Shown: positions 1 through 9,194 of the stretch, in pieces
Layout: every line of letters starts with the position of its first letter
Position numbering within the stretch: the first letter of the stretch is position 1
NCBI GenBank assembly: GCA_002239045.1
Contig: MPNN01000003.1
Coordinates: 248,001 to 312,000, forward strand
Direction of reading: 5' to 3'
DNA length: 64,000 nucleotides
Source of the DNA: SAR202 cluster bacterium bin127
Lineage (GTDB): Bacteria; Chloroflexota; Dehalococcoidia; Lucifugimonadales; Lucifugimonadaceae
Program-made: the position numbers and the translations under genes
Notes under the pieces: generated by a model
Told to the model about the DNA's origin: nothing
Seen by the model: the letters and a program-made list of their open reading frames with translations, nothing else
The model's database searches: none

Positions 1-2853
1 CGAACCATCACTATATCGACACTTTTCCCGGTCGCCGATGGGGTTGCGGGTCTCAAATCCGCGCTTGAACGAATTCGCCGAGAAGCGTCCGAGGCCATTG
101 CAAACGGTTACACCGTCCTCGTTCTCTCCGACCGTGGGATCGACGCCGAAAACACCTTCATACCGTCATTGCTCGCTACCGCAGCTGTTCACCACCACCT
201 CATCCGGGAAAAGACTTGCACGCAAGCCGACATCCTCGTCGAATCTGGCGAACCCAGAGAAGTGCACCACTTCGCGCTCCTCTTCGGATACGGCGCAAGC
301 GGCATCAACCCATATCTCGCACTCGAATCTCTAGCCGACATACGTGAATCCGTCGCCAGCGATGGCACCATGCCGTTGCAAGACTTCGCCGAGGAAAACT
401 ACCGTCGGGCGTCCGAAGAGGGCGTCTTGAAGACGATGTCCAAAATGGGCATATCCACGCTGCAAGGCTACCTCGGCGCTCAAATCTTCGAAGCGCTCGG
501 ACTTTCACAAGATCTGATCGACGAATACTTCACGTGGACCAACTCCCGCATCGGCGGTATCGGCCTTGAAGAGATTGCCGCTGACGCCATAGCCAACCAC
601 GCACGTGCATATCCCCAATACGAAATCCCATCCAACCTCCGCCTAGACCTCGGTGGCTTCTACATGTGGCGAGCCACCGGCGAAAGACACATGTGGAACC
701 CACGGACGATTTCGCTTATTCAGACGGCGTCCACCCTCAATAGCAAGACAATTTACAAGCAGTTCGAAGACGCCGCGGACGAAGAACCTGAAGGTTTCAT
801 CGCCCTGCGGCAGATGCTCGATTTCGACGAAAGCAGCTTCCAGCCGATACCGCTCGAAGAAGTCGAACCGATCGACAAAATCTTGCCCCGGTTCGCCACC
901 GGAGCAATTTCGCTCGGATCGATCTCACGCGAAGCTCATGAGACCCTCGCCATTGCTATGAACCGCATCGGCGCGCGGAGCAACACCGGCGAAGGCGGCG
1001 AAGACGACGAGCGATACGTACCTTTCGACGAAGTCGATTCTCGTAACTCAGCGGTCAAACAGGTCGCATCCGGAAGATTCGGCGTCACCGCCGAATACAT
1101 GGTCAACGCTAAAGACCTGCAAATCAAGATGGCGCAAGGTGCAAAACCCGGCGAAGGTGGCGAGATACCCGGACACAAGATCAGCGAATATATCGCATCC
1201 ATCCGACGTACCACCCCCGGCGTCGAACTAATCTCGCCTCCACCTCACCACGACATCTACTCCATCGAAGACATCGCCCAACTCATCCACGACCTCAAGA
1301 ACGTCAATCCCGATGCCCGCGTCCACGTCAAACTTGTGGCCCGTTCCGGCGTCGGCATCATCGCCGCCGGCATCTCAAAAGGCAAGGGCGATGTCGTTCT
1401 CATATCCGGCGACTCCGGCGGCACCGGCGCATCTCCGCTATCCTCAATCAAACACGCTGGGATACCTTGGGAACTCGGCGTCAGCGAAACCCAGCAAGTC
1501 CTCGTAGCCAACGGCCTGCGCGACCGAATCGTTGTCCAGACCGATGGCCAAATCAAGACCAGCCGAGACGTGGCCATGGCCGCGCTTCTTGGCGCCGACG
1601 AATGGGGCGTCGCAACCGCAGCGTTGATAACCATGGGCTGCATCATGCTCCGCAAGTGTCACATGAACACTTGCTCGGTCGGCGTCGCAACCCAGGACCC
1701 AGAACTACGCGCTAAGTTCGCCGGTACGCCAGAGGCCGTCGTCAACTACTTCACGATGCTCGCCGAAGAACTCCGAAATCGCATGGCACAGATGGGTTTC
1801 AGAACCGTCAATGAGATGATCGGCCGTGCCGATATGCTCAAGCAGCGCGACGATATCGATCACTTCAAAGCCAAGACCCTAGACCTATCCAGAATCCTCG
1901 TCGACTCGCAGCCGTTAGAAGGTGACCACTCGTACCAGTGCACCGGACAAGACCACGCCCTCGAATTCGCTCTCGACCATAAACTCATTGAGTTGACCGA
2001 GCAGACCATCGCTGACGGCGGCGAAACAACCGTCACAGAAACCATCGACATCCGCAACCGCAACCGAACAGTCGGCGGCATGATGAGCGGACGCATCGCC
2101 TCGAAACTCGGACGCAAAGGCCTTCCCGACGGCTCGATCAACATTAACTTCAAAGGCTCAACGGGACAAAGTTTCGGCGCATGGGTAGTCAAAGGCGTCA
2201 CCTTCAAGGTATACGGCGACGCCAACGACTACTTCGGCAAAGGGCTCTCCGGAGGTCGACTCGTAATCGTCCCACCCAAAGACGCGAAATTCGTCGCCGA
2301 AGACAACATCATCATCGGCAACGTCGCCCTCTACGGATCAACAGGCGGCGAGGCCTACATCCGAGGGATCGCCGGCGAGCGATTCTGCGTCCGTAACTCC
2401 GCCGCTAACGCCGTCGTCGAAGGTATCGGCGATCACGGCTGCGAATACATGACCGGCGGACGCGTCGTCGTTCTCGGCCCCACGGGCAGAAACTTCGGCG
2501 CCGGGATGAGCGGCGGCATCGCTTACGTCTGGGATCCCGACAACTCCTTGCACGAACGCTTCAATGACGGAATGGCAGATCTGCAGCAACTCGTCCCCGG
2601 CTCGGACGACGAATCCGAGGCCAAGGCGCTCATCGAGAGGCATCTCCATTGGACCAACAGCGACGTCGCACGACGTGTACTCGACGACTGGACCAACACC
2701 GTCCACCAGTTCAAAAAGATAATGCCTCGCGACTACGCCCGGATCTTACTCGAGCAACATGAAGCTAGGCAGCAACTAGTTGACGACGCGACGAATTTTT
2801 CACTCAACGGTGGAGCTGTGGCCACTCCAGAACTCGCCGGGAGAGCTGTCTAA
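1..2853 (+). CDS. gltB: Glutamate synthase (GOGAT) large subunit, 5' end outside window
   Basis: Makes glutamate from glutamine and 2-oxoglutarate together with GltD. The frame is open from base 1, so the N-terminal glutaminase domain lies outside; 950 residues are visible, about two thirds of a usual GltB. Seen in order: the end of the central domain (LVLSDRG, then AVHHHLIRE), the FMN-binding synthase domain (FATGAISLGSIS, then GEGGED and KPGEGGE), the 3Fe-4S cysteines in CIMLRKCHMNTC (codons at 1639, 1657 and 1672), and the glycine-rich beta-helix C-terminal domain. The apparent ATG at 169 is internal. gltD follows after six bases, so the two are co-transcribed. Confidence 0.97.
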   Translation, partial: RTITISTLFPVADGVAGLKSALERIRREASEAIANGYTVLVLSDRGIDAENTFIPSLLATAAVHHHLIREKTCTQADILVESGEPREVHHFALLFGYGASGINPYLALESLADIRESVASDGTMPLQDFAEENYRRASEEGVLKTMSKMGISTLQGYLGAQIFEALGLSQDLIDEYFTWTNSRIGGIGLEEIAADAIANHARAYPQYEIPSNLRLDLGGFYMWRATGERHMWNPRTISLIQTASTLNSKTIYKQFEDAADEEPEGFIALRQMLDFDESSFQPIPLEEVEPIDKILPRFATGAISLGSISREAHETLAIAMNRIGARSNTGEGGEDDERYVPFDEVDSRNSAVKQVASGRFGVTAEYMVNAKDLQIKMAQGAKPGEGGEIPGHKISEYIASIRRTTPGVELISPPPHHDIYSIEDIAQLIHDLKNVNPDARVHVKLVARSGVGIIAAGISKGKGDVVLISGDSGGTGASPLSSIKHAGIPWELGVSETQQVLVANGLRDRIVVQTDGQIKTSRDVAMAALLGADEWGVATAALITMGCIMLRKCHMNTCSVGVATQDPELRAKFAGTPEAVVNYFTMLAEELRNRMAQMGFRTVNEMIGRADMLKQRDDIDHFKAKTLDLSRILVDSQPLEGDHSYQCTGQDHALEFALDHKLIELTEQTIADGGETTVTETIDIRNRNRTVGGMMSGRIASKLGRKGLPDGSININFKGSTGQSFGAWVVKGVTFKVYGDANDYFGKGLSGGRLVIVPPKDAKFVAEDNIIIGNVALYGSTGGEAYIRGIAGERFCVRNSAANAVVEGIGDHGCEYMTGGRVVVLGPTGRNFGAGMSGGIAYVWDPDNSLHERFNDGMADLQQLVPGSDDESEAKALIERHLHWTNSDVARRVLDDWTNTVHQFKKIMPRDYARILLEQHEARQQLVDDATNFSLNGGAVATPELAGRAV

Positions 2854-2859
2854 CTAATC

Positions 2860-4338
2860 ATGGGAAGCACCGACGGTTTCAAAGAGTTCGAACGCGCCCC
2901 CATACCGCGCCGCGATCACCGCGAGCGTCTAAGCGACTGGCGAGAAATCTACCTCAAGTGGGACGAAAGAGACGCCCGCCAACAAGCCGCACGCTGCATG
3001 GATTGTGGTGTCCCTTTTTGCAACGACGGCTGCCCGCTCGGCAACCTCATCCCCGAATGGAACGACCTCGCATACCTTGGTGATTGGCAAGAAGCCATCG
3101 CCAGACTCCACGCCACAAACAACTTCCCCGAATTTACCGGACGAATCTGCCCCGCACCCTGCGAAGCTGCCTGTACTCTCTCGATCAACATGGAACCTGT
3201 GACGATCGAGATGATCGAGAAACAGATCTCCGAACGGGCCTGGCAAGAGGGATGGATAACCCCTGAACTACCTGACTACCGCACCGGCAAAAAAATTGCC
3301 GTTGTTGGCTCCGGACCGGCCGGGCTCGCGGCCGCTCAACAATTGAACCGCGCCGGCCACACCGTGACCGTCTACGAACGCGCGGAATACCTCGGCGGCC
3401 TTCTCGCCCTCGGCATTCCCGAATTCAAACTCGAGAAATCAGTCGTCGAACGCCGACTTCAGCAGATGCGCGACGAAGGCGTGGTCTTCAAAACCAGCAC
3501 CGACGTCGGCATCGACATCCCTGCCGAAGAGCTAGTCGAACAAAACGACGCCATAGTCCTAGCCGGCGGCTCAACCGTCCCACGAGACTTCCCGATCCCA
3601 GGCCGCGATCTCGACGGCATCCATTTCGCAATGGACTACCTCACCCAGCAGAACCGCCGTCTCCGAGGCCAAGAATTCTCCCCCGAGGAAACCCTCACCG
3701 CCGAAGACAAACACGTCGTCATCATTGGCGGCGGAGACACCGGAGCCGACTGCCTAGGCACCGCGCACCGCCAATTCGCCAAAAACATCATCCAACTCGA
3801 ACTCCTCCCTCGCCCACCTGAACGCCGATCGCGCACCAACCCCTGGCCCGACTGGTCCCACGTCTTCCGCACCTCTTCCGCGCACGAAGAAGGCGGAAAA
3901 CGCGACTACAACATTATGACCAAACGCTTCGTCGGATCGGAAGGCAACGTCACTCACCTCGAATGTGTCCGCGTCGACTGGGTCTTCGAAGATGGCCAGC
4001 GCCCCAATATGGTCGAGATACCCGGATCCGAGTTCACCATCCCCGCCGACATCGTACTCCTCGCCATGGGCTTCATTCATCCTCAACACGACGGCCTACT
4101 CAACGATCTTGAAATCCAATACGACCCGTTCGGAAACGTTAAGACCGACCCAACTTTGAAGAGCAGCACCGAAAAAGTTTTCGCGTGTGGCGACATGCAA
4201 CGCGGACAGTCGCTCGTGGTCCACGCCATCGCCAACGGACGCCAATGCGCACGCGAGGTCGATCTGTATCTCTCCGGTCGATCCTCCCTGCCCACCGTGC
4301 GAGGATACGCGCGCCCCGCAATCCCGGTATACGCCTGA
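2860..4338 (+). CDS. gltD: Glutamate synthase small subunit
   Basis: The 492-residue beta subunit takes electrons from NAD(P)H through FAD and 4Fe-4S clusters to GltB. Seen: N-terminal cysteine clusters (C46, C49, C54, C58, then C97, C101, C105), a FAD-binding GSGPAG at 150-155 followed by an acidic strand end (VTVYE), a second dinucleotide site IIGGGDTGAD near residue 290, and the C-terminal CGDMQRGQSLVVHAI segment in which GD contacts FAD. Length and motif order are normal for GltD. It starts six bases after gltB, with nadE following closely on the same strand, so the three may form one nitrogen-assimilation transcript. Confidence 0.97.
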   Translation: MGSTDGFKEFERAPIPRRDHRERLSDWREIYLKWDERDARQQAARCMDCGVPFCNDGCPLGNLIPEWNDLAYLGDWQEAIARLHATNNFPEFTGRICPAPCEAACTLSINMEPVTIEMIEKQISERAWQEGWITPELPDYRTGKKIAVVGSGPAGLAAAQQLNRAGHTVTVYERAEYLGGLLALGIPEFKLEKSVVERRLQQMRDEGVVFKTSTDVGIDIPAEELVEQNDAIVLAGGSTVPRDFPIPGRDLDGIHFAMDYLTQQNRRLRGQEFSPEETLTAEDKHVVIIGGGDTGADCLGTAHRQFAKNIIQLELLPRPPERRSRTNPWPDWSHVFRTSSAHEEGGKRDYNIMTKRFVGSEGNVTHLECVRVDWVFEDGQRPNMVEIPGSEFTIPADIVLLAMGFIHPQHDGLLNDLEIQYDPFGNVKTDPTLKSSTEKVFACGDMQRGQSLVVHAIANGRQCAREVDLYLSGRSSLPTVRGYARPAIPVYA

Positions 4339-4406
4339 GCCTCTTCCAACAAGCCACGATGCGGATCCGCAAACGGTTCCGCGCGCAGAATAGGTGACCC
4401 GCGGAT

Positions 4407-6143
4407 ATGACCACCATCAGAGTCGCCTCCGCACAGATAAACACCACCGTCGGCGATATCGCAGGCAACTGCAAGCTGATCGCAGCCGCGATAGACGAAG
4501 CGCGCAGCATCGGTGCCGATATCGTCGCATTTCCGGAACTCGCAATCACCGGCTATCCGCCCGAAGACCTCCTTCTATCCGAGCACTTCGTTCGCACCAA
4601 CCGCCAAGCCTTAGACGAACTCGCCCAACACTGCACCAACATTGCCGCAATGATCGGTATCGTCGACTACGACGAAGACGAAAACGGCGACATCAAAAAC
4701 ATCTTCAACGCCGCCGCAATCATCGTCAACCGTCAGATCGTCGCCATCTACCACAAGAACGAATTACCAAACTACGGCGTCTTCGACGAACTCCGTTACT
4801 TCACCCCCGGAACAACCTGCCAGATCATCGACGTCAACGGCATCGCCGTCGGTGTCAACATCTGCGAAGACATCTGGGTGAACCCCGGCGTTGGCGATGC
4901 CCAGTGCGTCGCCGGTGCCCAACTTATTCTCACCCTCAACTCCTCACCGTACGAGATCGGAAAACTCCAAACCCGCATCAACTTGGTCACCGATCTCGCC
5001 AAACGACACCAAGCCTACGCCATCTACACCAATCAAGTCGGCGGGCAAGACGAATTAGTCTTCGACGGCTCTAGCATATTCGCCGGACCTCAAGGAGAAA
5101 CGCTCGCCGTCGCGCCCCGATTCGAATCGGCAGTCACGGCGATCGACATCGAGTTGCATGACAACGCATCGGCAGTCGATCATCACGAAGAGTGCGGTGA
5201 AACATCGTTCCAACCGACCACACTCGTCGCGCCGCGTTTCAACATCGCCGCCAAAACCGAAATCCCCTCGCCCGAGGCCAAATTCGAAGACGACGTCTCA
5301 CAGGTCTACGCCGCATTAACGCTCGGCACTCGCGACTACATCCACAAAACCGGCTTCCAGAAAGTCGCAATCGCCTTATCCGGCGGCATCGACTCCTCGA
5401 TCGTTGCCTGTATCGCTGCCGACGCCATAGGATCCGAAAACATCGTCGGCGTCGGAATGCCGTCCCGCTATTCCTCCGAAGGCAGCCTCATCGACGCCCA
5501 AGACCTCGCCGACCGCCTAAGAATTCCCCTCTGGCGAATACCCATTGAACCCGCCCACGCTGCGTTCGAGCAGATGCTCGCCGAAACCTTCCGTGGACAC
5601 GACACTAACACCGCCGAGGAGAATGTTCAATCCCGGATACGCGGCAACGTCATGATGACCATCGCCAACAAATTCGGCTGGCTCGTCCTCACCACCGGCA
5701 ACAAATCCGAGATGGCGACCGGATACGCCACGCTCTACGGTGATATGGCCGGCGGTTTCGCAGTGATCAAAGACATCCCGAAACAACTCGTCTACCAACT
5801 CTCCGAATACCGCAACAGCATCGACGACTCCCCACCAATACCTCGATCCGTCATCGACAAACCGCCAACCGCCGAACTTCGTCCCGACCAACTCGACGTC
5901 GATTCGCTACCACCATACGACCAACTCGACCCTTTGCTCCGAGCATACGTCGAAGAACGCCGCTCCAGCGAAGAGATCCTCGAAGAACTCGACGGCATAG
6001 ATCACGCCACCGCGGCGCGCATTCTTCGCATGGTCGACATAAACGAATACAAACGACGACAATCTCCTCCCGGCGTCAAAGTTACCGGCCTCGCCTTCGG
6101 ACGCGACCGCCGTATGCCCATAGCCTCCCGCTGGCGCCACTAA
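4407..6143 (+). CDS. nadE: Glutamine-dependent NAD+ synthetase
   Basis: Final step of NAD synthesis: amidates deamido-NAD using ATP and ammonia released from glutamine. The 578 residues combine an N-terminal nitrilase-fold glutaminase with the Glu-Lys-Cys triad (E44 in FPELAITG, K117 in YHKNELPNYG, C153 in VNICEDIW) and a C-terminal synthetase with the PP-loop SGGIDSS at 325-331. Downstream GNKSEMATGY and LYGDMAGGFAVIKD are typical of this domain. The gene lies 68 bases after gltD; both enzymes use glutamine, which fits the grouping. Confidence 0.96.
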   Translation: MTTIRVASAQINTTVGDIAGNCKLIAAAIDEARSIGADIVAFPELAITGYPPEDLLLSEHFVRTNRQALDELAQHCTNIAAMIGIVDYDEDENGDIKNIFNAAAIIVNRQIVAIYHKNELPNYGVFDELRYFTPGTTCQIIDVNGIAVGVNICEDIWVNPGVGDAQCVAGAQLILTLNSSPYEIGKLQTRINLVTDLAKRHQAYAIYTNQVGGQDELVFDGSSIFAGPQGETLAVAPRFESAVTAIDIELHDNASAVDHHEECGETSFQPTTLVAPRFNIAAKTEIPSPEAKFEDDVSQVYAALTLGTRDYIHKTGFQKVAIALSGGIDSSIVACIAADAIGSENIVGVGMPSRYSSEGSLIDAQDLADRLRIPLWRIPIEPAHAAFEQMLAETFRGHDTNTAEENVQSRIRGNVMMTIANKFGWLVLTTGNKSEMATGYATLYGDMAGGFAVIKDIPKQLVYQLSEYRNSIDDSPPIPRSVIDKPPTAELRPDQLDVDSLPPYDQLDPLLRAYVEERRSSEEILEELDGIDHATAARILRMVDINEYKRRQSPPGVKVTGLAFGRDRRMPIASRWRH

Positions 6144-6144
6144 C

Positions 6145-6340
6145 CTCTTGAACGACACCATCTCGCAAACCTGCGAAGCGGAAACCAACAAGGGGGTGAG
6201 GCGGTACCACACATCACCACAGTATCCCCATGAACACGAACAATCCCCTCTCCCGTTCGGCGGGAGAGGGCTAGGGTAAGGGCAACCATAAATCCGCCGC
6301 CGCACTCGTCTGCGTAATCCTTCCCAAGAGACAACCGGTA
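6145..6340. repeat. Intergenic palindromic repeat between nadE and htrA
   Basis: Holds a hairpin near 6246-6270 in which CTCTCCCG and CGGGAGAG flank a TTCGG-like loop, followed by GGCTAGGGTAAGGGC. A related copy lies at about 30625-30690. It may also end the nadE transcript. No coding potential was seen. Confidence 0.6.
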
Positions 6341-6378
6341 ACATCAACACATACTTAGAATCTTTAACCGACGCACCG

Positions 6379-7752
6379 ATGCAAATCATGATCAGACGAA
6401 CACTCGAAATCTCACTGTTTGCAGCGATCGCAGTCCTTGCCATCGCATGCACATCGGAATCCGAACCAACTTCTCCCTCCGTTCCCACGTCAGAATCCGC
6501 CTTCATCGAGACCGCCGAGGCGATCACCAACGAAGCCGTCGGAATTACTGACGATGAACAAGAAACGCCCGGAGATCAATCCGTCGACACATCGGAAGCC
6601 GATGCGTTACTCGCGCGAATCTCCCAGCCAGTGCTAGCTCCAGTCACCTCCGACGCCCTCGGTGTTCCAATCAGCGACGTCGAGCTTTTGGACGATGACG
6701 CATTGAATGATGCAATCGCCAGCGAAACCATAGAAACCCGCGCCGCCAGCGAGCGTGAAGATTGGGAAAACCGGTTGATGGACATCTGGGAAGATTCCAT
6801 CGGCGGCGTCGTGCTCATCAACCTCGAAACCGGACTCTTCGGCGGCAACGGAACCGGCGCCGGTTGGTTCTGGGACGACCAAGGCCACATCGTCACCAAC
6901 CACCACGTCGTAAGGCCAACTACCGGTCTACTGACGCCTCCCAACATCATCGTCGAAACCTTCGAAGGCGACCGTTTCGACGCCGAATTCATTGGCGGCG
7001 ATCACATCTCCGACATCGCCGTCATCAAGATCGACACCGACCCAGACACCATCAAAACACTCAAAGTCGGCGATAGCGCAAATCTCCGACCCGGAATGAC
7101 CGCCATCGCACTCGGTCACCCCTTCGGCGTCGAACAGGCGTTCTCTATGACCCACGGCATCATCAGCGGTCTCGCCAGATCCATCCAGTCTCAAGCCAGT
7201 TCCATACCCATTCCCGCCGTCATCCAGACTGATGCCGACATGAACCCCGGAAACTCGGGCGGACCACTGCTGAACAGCGCCGGAGAAGTCATCGGCGTCA
7301 ATACCCAGATCCGAAGCGTCTCCAGCATCAACAGCGGCGTCGGATTCGCAACCCCCATCAACCTCGTCCGCCGCGTCGTCAACAACCTCATCGAAGACGG
7401 AATCCACGAATACCCGCTAATCGGCATCTCTTCATGGGTCCTCACACCTACCTGGGCAGAGCGTCTCGACCTCGACGAAGAACAAAGAGGACTCCTCGTA
7501 ACCGCAGTCTCCCCCAGCGGACCCGCCGACGAGGCCGGCATCCGAGCCGACACCGGCGTCTCATCACCCAAAGGCGACGGCGACGTCATCATCCGCATCG
7601 ACAACGTAACCATCCAAAACATCTACGACCTCCGCAGCTACATCATGCTCAACACTTCCCCCGGCGACCAAATCGTCATCGAAGTCCTCCGCGACAACCA
7701 GACCATTCCCATCACCCTAACGCTAGGCTCATGGGGAGATCAGTTCAACTAA
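6379..7752 (+). CDS. HtrA/DegP-family serine protease, lipoprotein
   Basis: Envelope quality-control protease of the S1C family. The 457 residues begin with a lipoprotein signal (hydrophobic stretch ending LAIAC, Cys24), then a low-complexity acidic linker of about 100 residues. The trypsin-like domain carries the triad in TNHHVV (His176), SDIAVIKID (Asp212) and [10 protein letters not shown] (Ser293), and is followed by one PDZ domain (about 345-450). ATGs at 6379 and 6388 are both possible; either leaves the signal intact. It stands alone between nadE and the convergent transporter operon. The single PDZ and lipid anchor suggest a DegS/HhoA-like rather than a DegP-cage role. Confidence 0.93.
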   Translation: MQIMIRRTLEISLFAAIAVLAIACTSESEPTSPSVPTSESAFIETAEAITNEAVGITDDEQETPGDQSVDTSEADALLARISQPVLAPVTSDALGVPISDVELLDDDALNDAIASETIETRAASEREDWENRLMDIWEDSIGGVVLINLETGLFGGNGTGAGWFWDDQGHIVTNHHVVRPTTGLLTPPNIIVETFEGDRFDAEFIGGDHISDIAVIKIDTDPDTIKTLKVGDSANLRPGMTAIALGHPFGVEQAFSMTHGIISGLARSIQSQASSIPIPAVIQTDADMNPGNSGGPLLNSAGEVIGVNTQIRSVSSINSGVGFATPINLVRRVVNNLIEDGIHEYPLIGISSWVLTPTWAERLDLDEEQRGLLVTAVSPSGPADEAGIRADTGVSSPKGDGDVIIRIDNVTIQNIYDLRSYIMLNTSPGDQIVIEVLRDNQTIPITLTLGSWGDQFN

Positions 7753-7772
7753 ATGCAGTTGCGGGAAACCAC

Positions 7773-7860
7773 CGTCATTCCGGCGAAAGCCGGAATCCAG
7801 AGGGGACGGGCGGCGGCGATCATTCCCATCCTTACCCATCATTCGCATCATAGTTCAAAC
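7773..7860. repeat. Composite repeat: palindrome plus TTCAAAC-end motif
   Basis: A palindrome of the CGTCATTCCGGCGAAAGCC family occupies 7773-7805. A pyrimidine-rich spacer follows, then ATCATAGTTCAAAC ending at 7860. The same order (palindrome, CATCCTT-rich spacer, ATCCTAGTTCAAAC) recurs at 18299-18373, so this looks like one small dispersed element of about 80 bases. Confidence 0.7.
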
Positions 7861-7869
7861 CGCAACGCA

Positions 7870-7904
7870 ATCGGCCCCGTCAACCAATGGCAGACGGGGC
7901 CGAT
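7870..7904. terminator. Strong hairpin between convergent htrA and proX-like genes
   Basis: A perfect 12-bp stem (ATCGGCCCCGTC at 7870-7881 pairing with 7893-7904) encloses an 11-base loop. It lies 40 bases past the stop of the binding-protein gene. The T-run is weak on both sides, so a bidirectional or factor-assisted terminator is inferred. Confidence 0.55.
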
Positions 7905-7943
7905 AACTATCTTGCTTACAACCGCGTTAGCGATTAGCGAAAC

Positions 7944-9107
7944 CTAACCCTCTTGGGCAAGAGCGTCATGGACTCGAGTAGCCACGTCCGCTGGAACGTA
8001 CTCTTCCCAAATGTCGGAGAAGTTCTGGAGGTAGTAGACCGCCGCCGCGTCCGTCGTCTCGTTGTTTTCGGTCATCCACGCCTCGGTTTCGATGTGACTT
8101 CCTGCCGTAAAGTCCCAACGGCGGAAGAACTGAACCAATTCAGGGGCGCGTTCGATGAGCGTCTCATGCACCGCGATCTTGATCTCGGCAGTGGGGTATG
8201 CACAACCTTTACCAGACTCCCAGCACTCGTCCGAGTATGGTGGCTCTTCCAGGATGTATAGATCGAGTTCAGCCGAAGGCTTAGTCGGACCCCAGAGGTA
8301 ACCCAACCAGTTGTCGCCTTTAGCGTACGCCGCTTCAAGATCGGCAAACAGTCCCGCGCCTGAACCCGGGTTGACGAGTTCAACATGGTCTTCAAGACCG
8401 TAAGTTACGATCTTTTCGGAGTTCACAACCTCGCACGCCCAACCGGGAATGCAGTCTACCATGCGTGCTTTGCCATTCGAGTCCGCAGTCACGAACAGGT
8501 CCATGTGCTCCGGGATGTCCGTAACTGACACAAGATCTGGGTTGGCGTCCTTCACGTACTGCGGAATGACGAAGCCCTGCCAGTTGTCCTCGAGGCTCTT
8601 TCCAACGTCGACAACTACACCACTCTCCAATGCAGCGTCCCAAACCTCTTGCTGGTTGGGTAGCCAGATCTCCATCGTGACGTCAGTGTCGTTGTTTTTC
8701 AGGCCCTCGAACAGCGAAATCGTGTCACCAGCGATGGCGTCCGTCGGATAGCCGTAACCGTGTTCCACGATGTACTTCGCGACGCGGACCTGAATCTCAG
8801 ACGATGTCCAGTTCAAGTCGGAGAATATGATGGGTTCCTTCTCGACTTCAGCCGTGACCTCAACCACGACCTCTTTCTCGACCACCACCTCCTTCTCAAC
8901 GACCACTTCCTTTTCAACCTCGCGAGTGACCTCAACTTCAACCTCGACCGCCACTTCTTTTTCTACTTCTCGAATTACCTCGACCTCACGCGTGACCTCG
9001 ACGGTTTCAGTACCGCAGGCCATCGCGACCACGCTCATCCCAGCAAGCAGTAGCACAAGGGCCAATATGCCGGAATTAGCGATCTGTTTCTTTGCTCTAA
9101 AAAGCAA
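7944..9107 (-). CDS. Glycine betaine/choline-type ABC transporter binding lipoprotein (ProX/OpuAC family)
   Basis: Captures a quaternary-amine osmolyte for the adjacent ABC importer. The start is taken as TTG at 9107, because AGGAGAG lies six bases upstream and the signal peptide then begins MLFRAKKQ; an ATG-less extension to 9191 is less likely. The lipobox VVAMAC is followed by about 60 residues of a valine/glutamate repeat (VEVTREVE, VEKEVVVEKE), then an OpuAC domain rich in the aromatic residues that cage quaternary amines (LNWTSSE, PGWACE, WLGYLWG). Such VTREVEV stalks are common in Chloroflexota binding proteins (family knowledge). It is the third gene of the operon. The exact substrate cannot be read from sequence. 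Confidence 0.9.
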   Translation of the reverse strand: MLFRAKKQIANSGILALVLLLAGMSVVAMACGTETVEVTREVEVIREVEKEVAVEVEVEVTREVEKEVVVEKEVVVEKEVVVEVTAEVEKEPIIFSDLNWTSSEIQVRVAKYIVEHGYGYPTDAIAGDTISLFEGLKNNDTDVTMEIWLPNQQEVWDAALESGVVVDVGKSLEDNWQGFVIPQYVKDANPDLVSVTDIPEHMDLFVTADSNGKARMVDCIPGWACEVVNSEKIVTYGLEDHVELVNPGSGAGLFADLEAAYAKGDNWLGYLWGPTKPSAELDLYILEEPPYSDECWESGKGCAYPTAEIKIAVHETLIERAPELVQFFRRWDFTAGSHIETEAWMTENNETTDAAAVYYLQNFSDIWEEYVPADVATRVHDALAQEG

Positions 9108-9194
9108 CGTTTCTCTCCTTGGTTTTTTTCGTTCTGTGCGTCGGCAGTGAAGCGAAGACGCGCTAATCGAATATAGAGGCGAATTACTCACCGA

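Noticed and set aside
7846-7860. TTCAAAC motif as a tRNA T-arm fragment
   Set aside because: No acceptor, D or anticodon stems can be drawn around any of the four copies.
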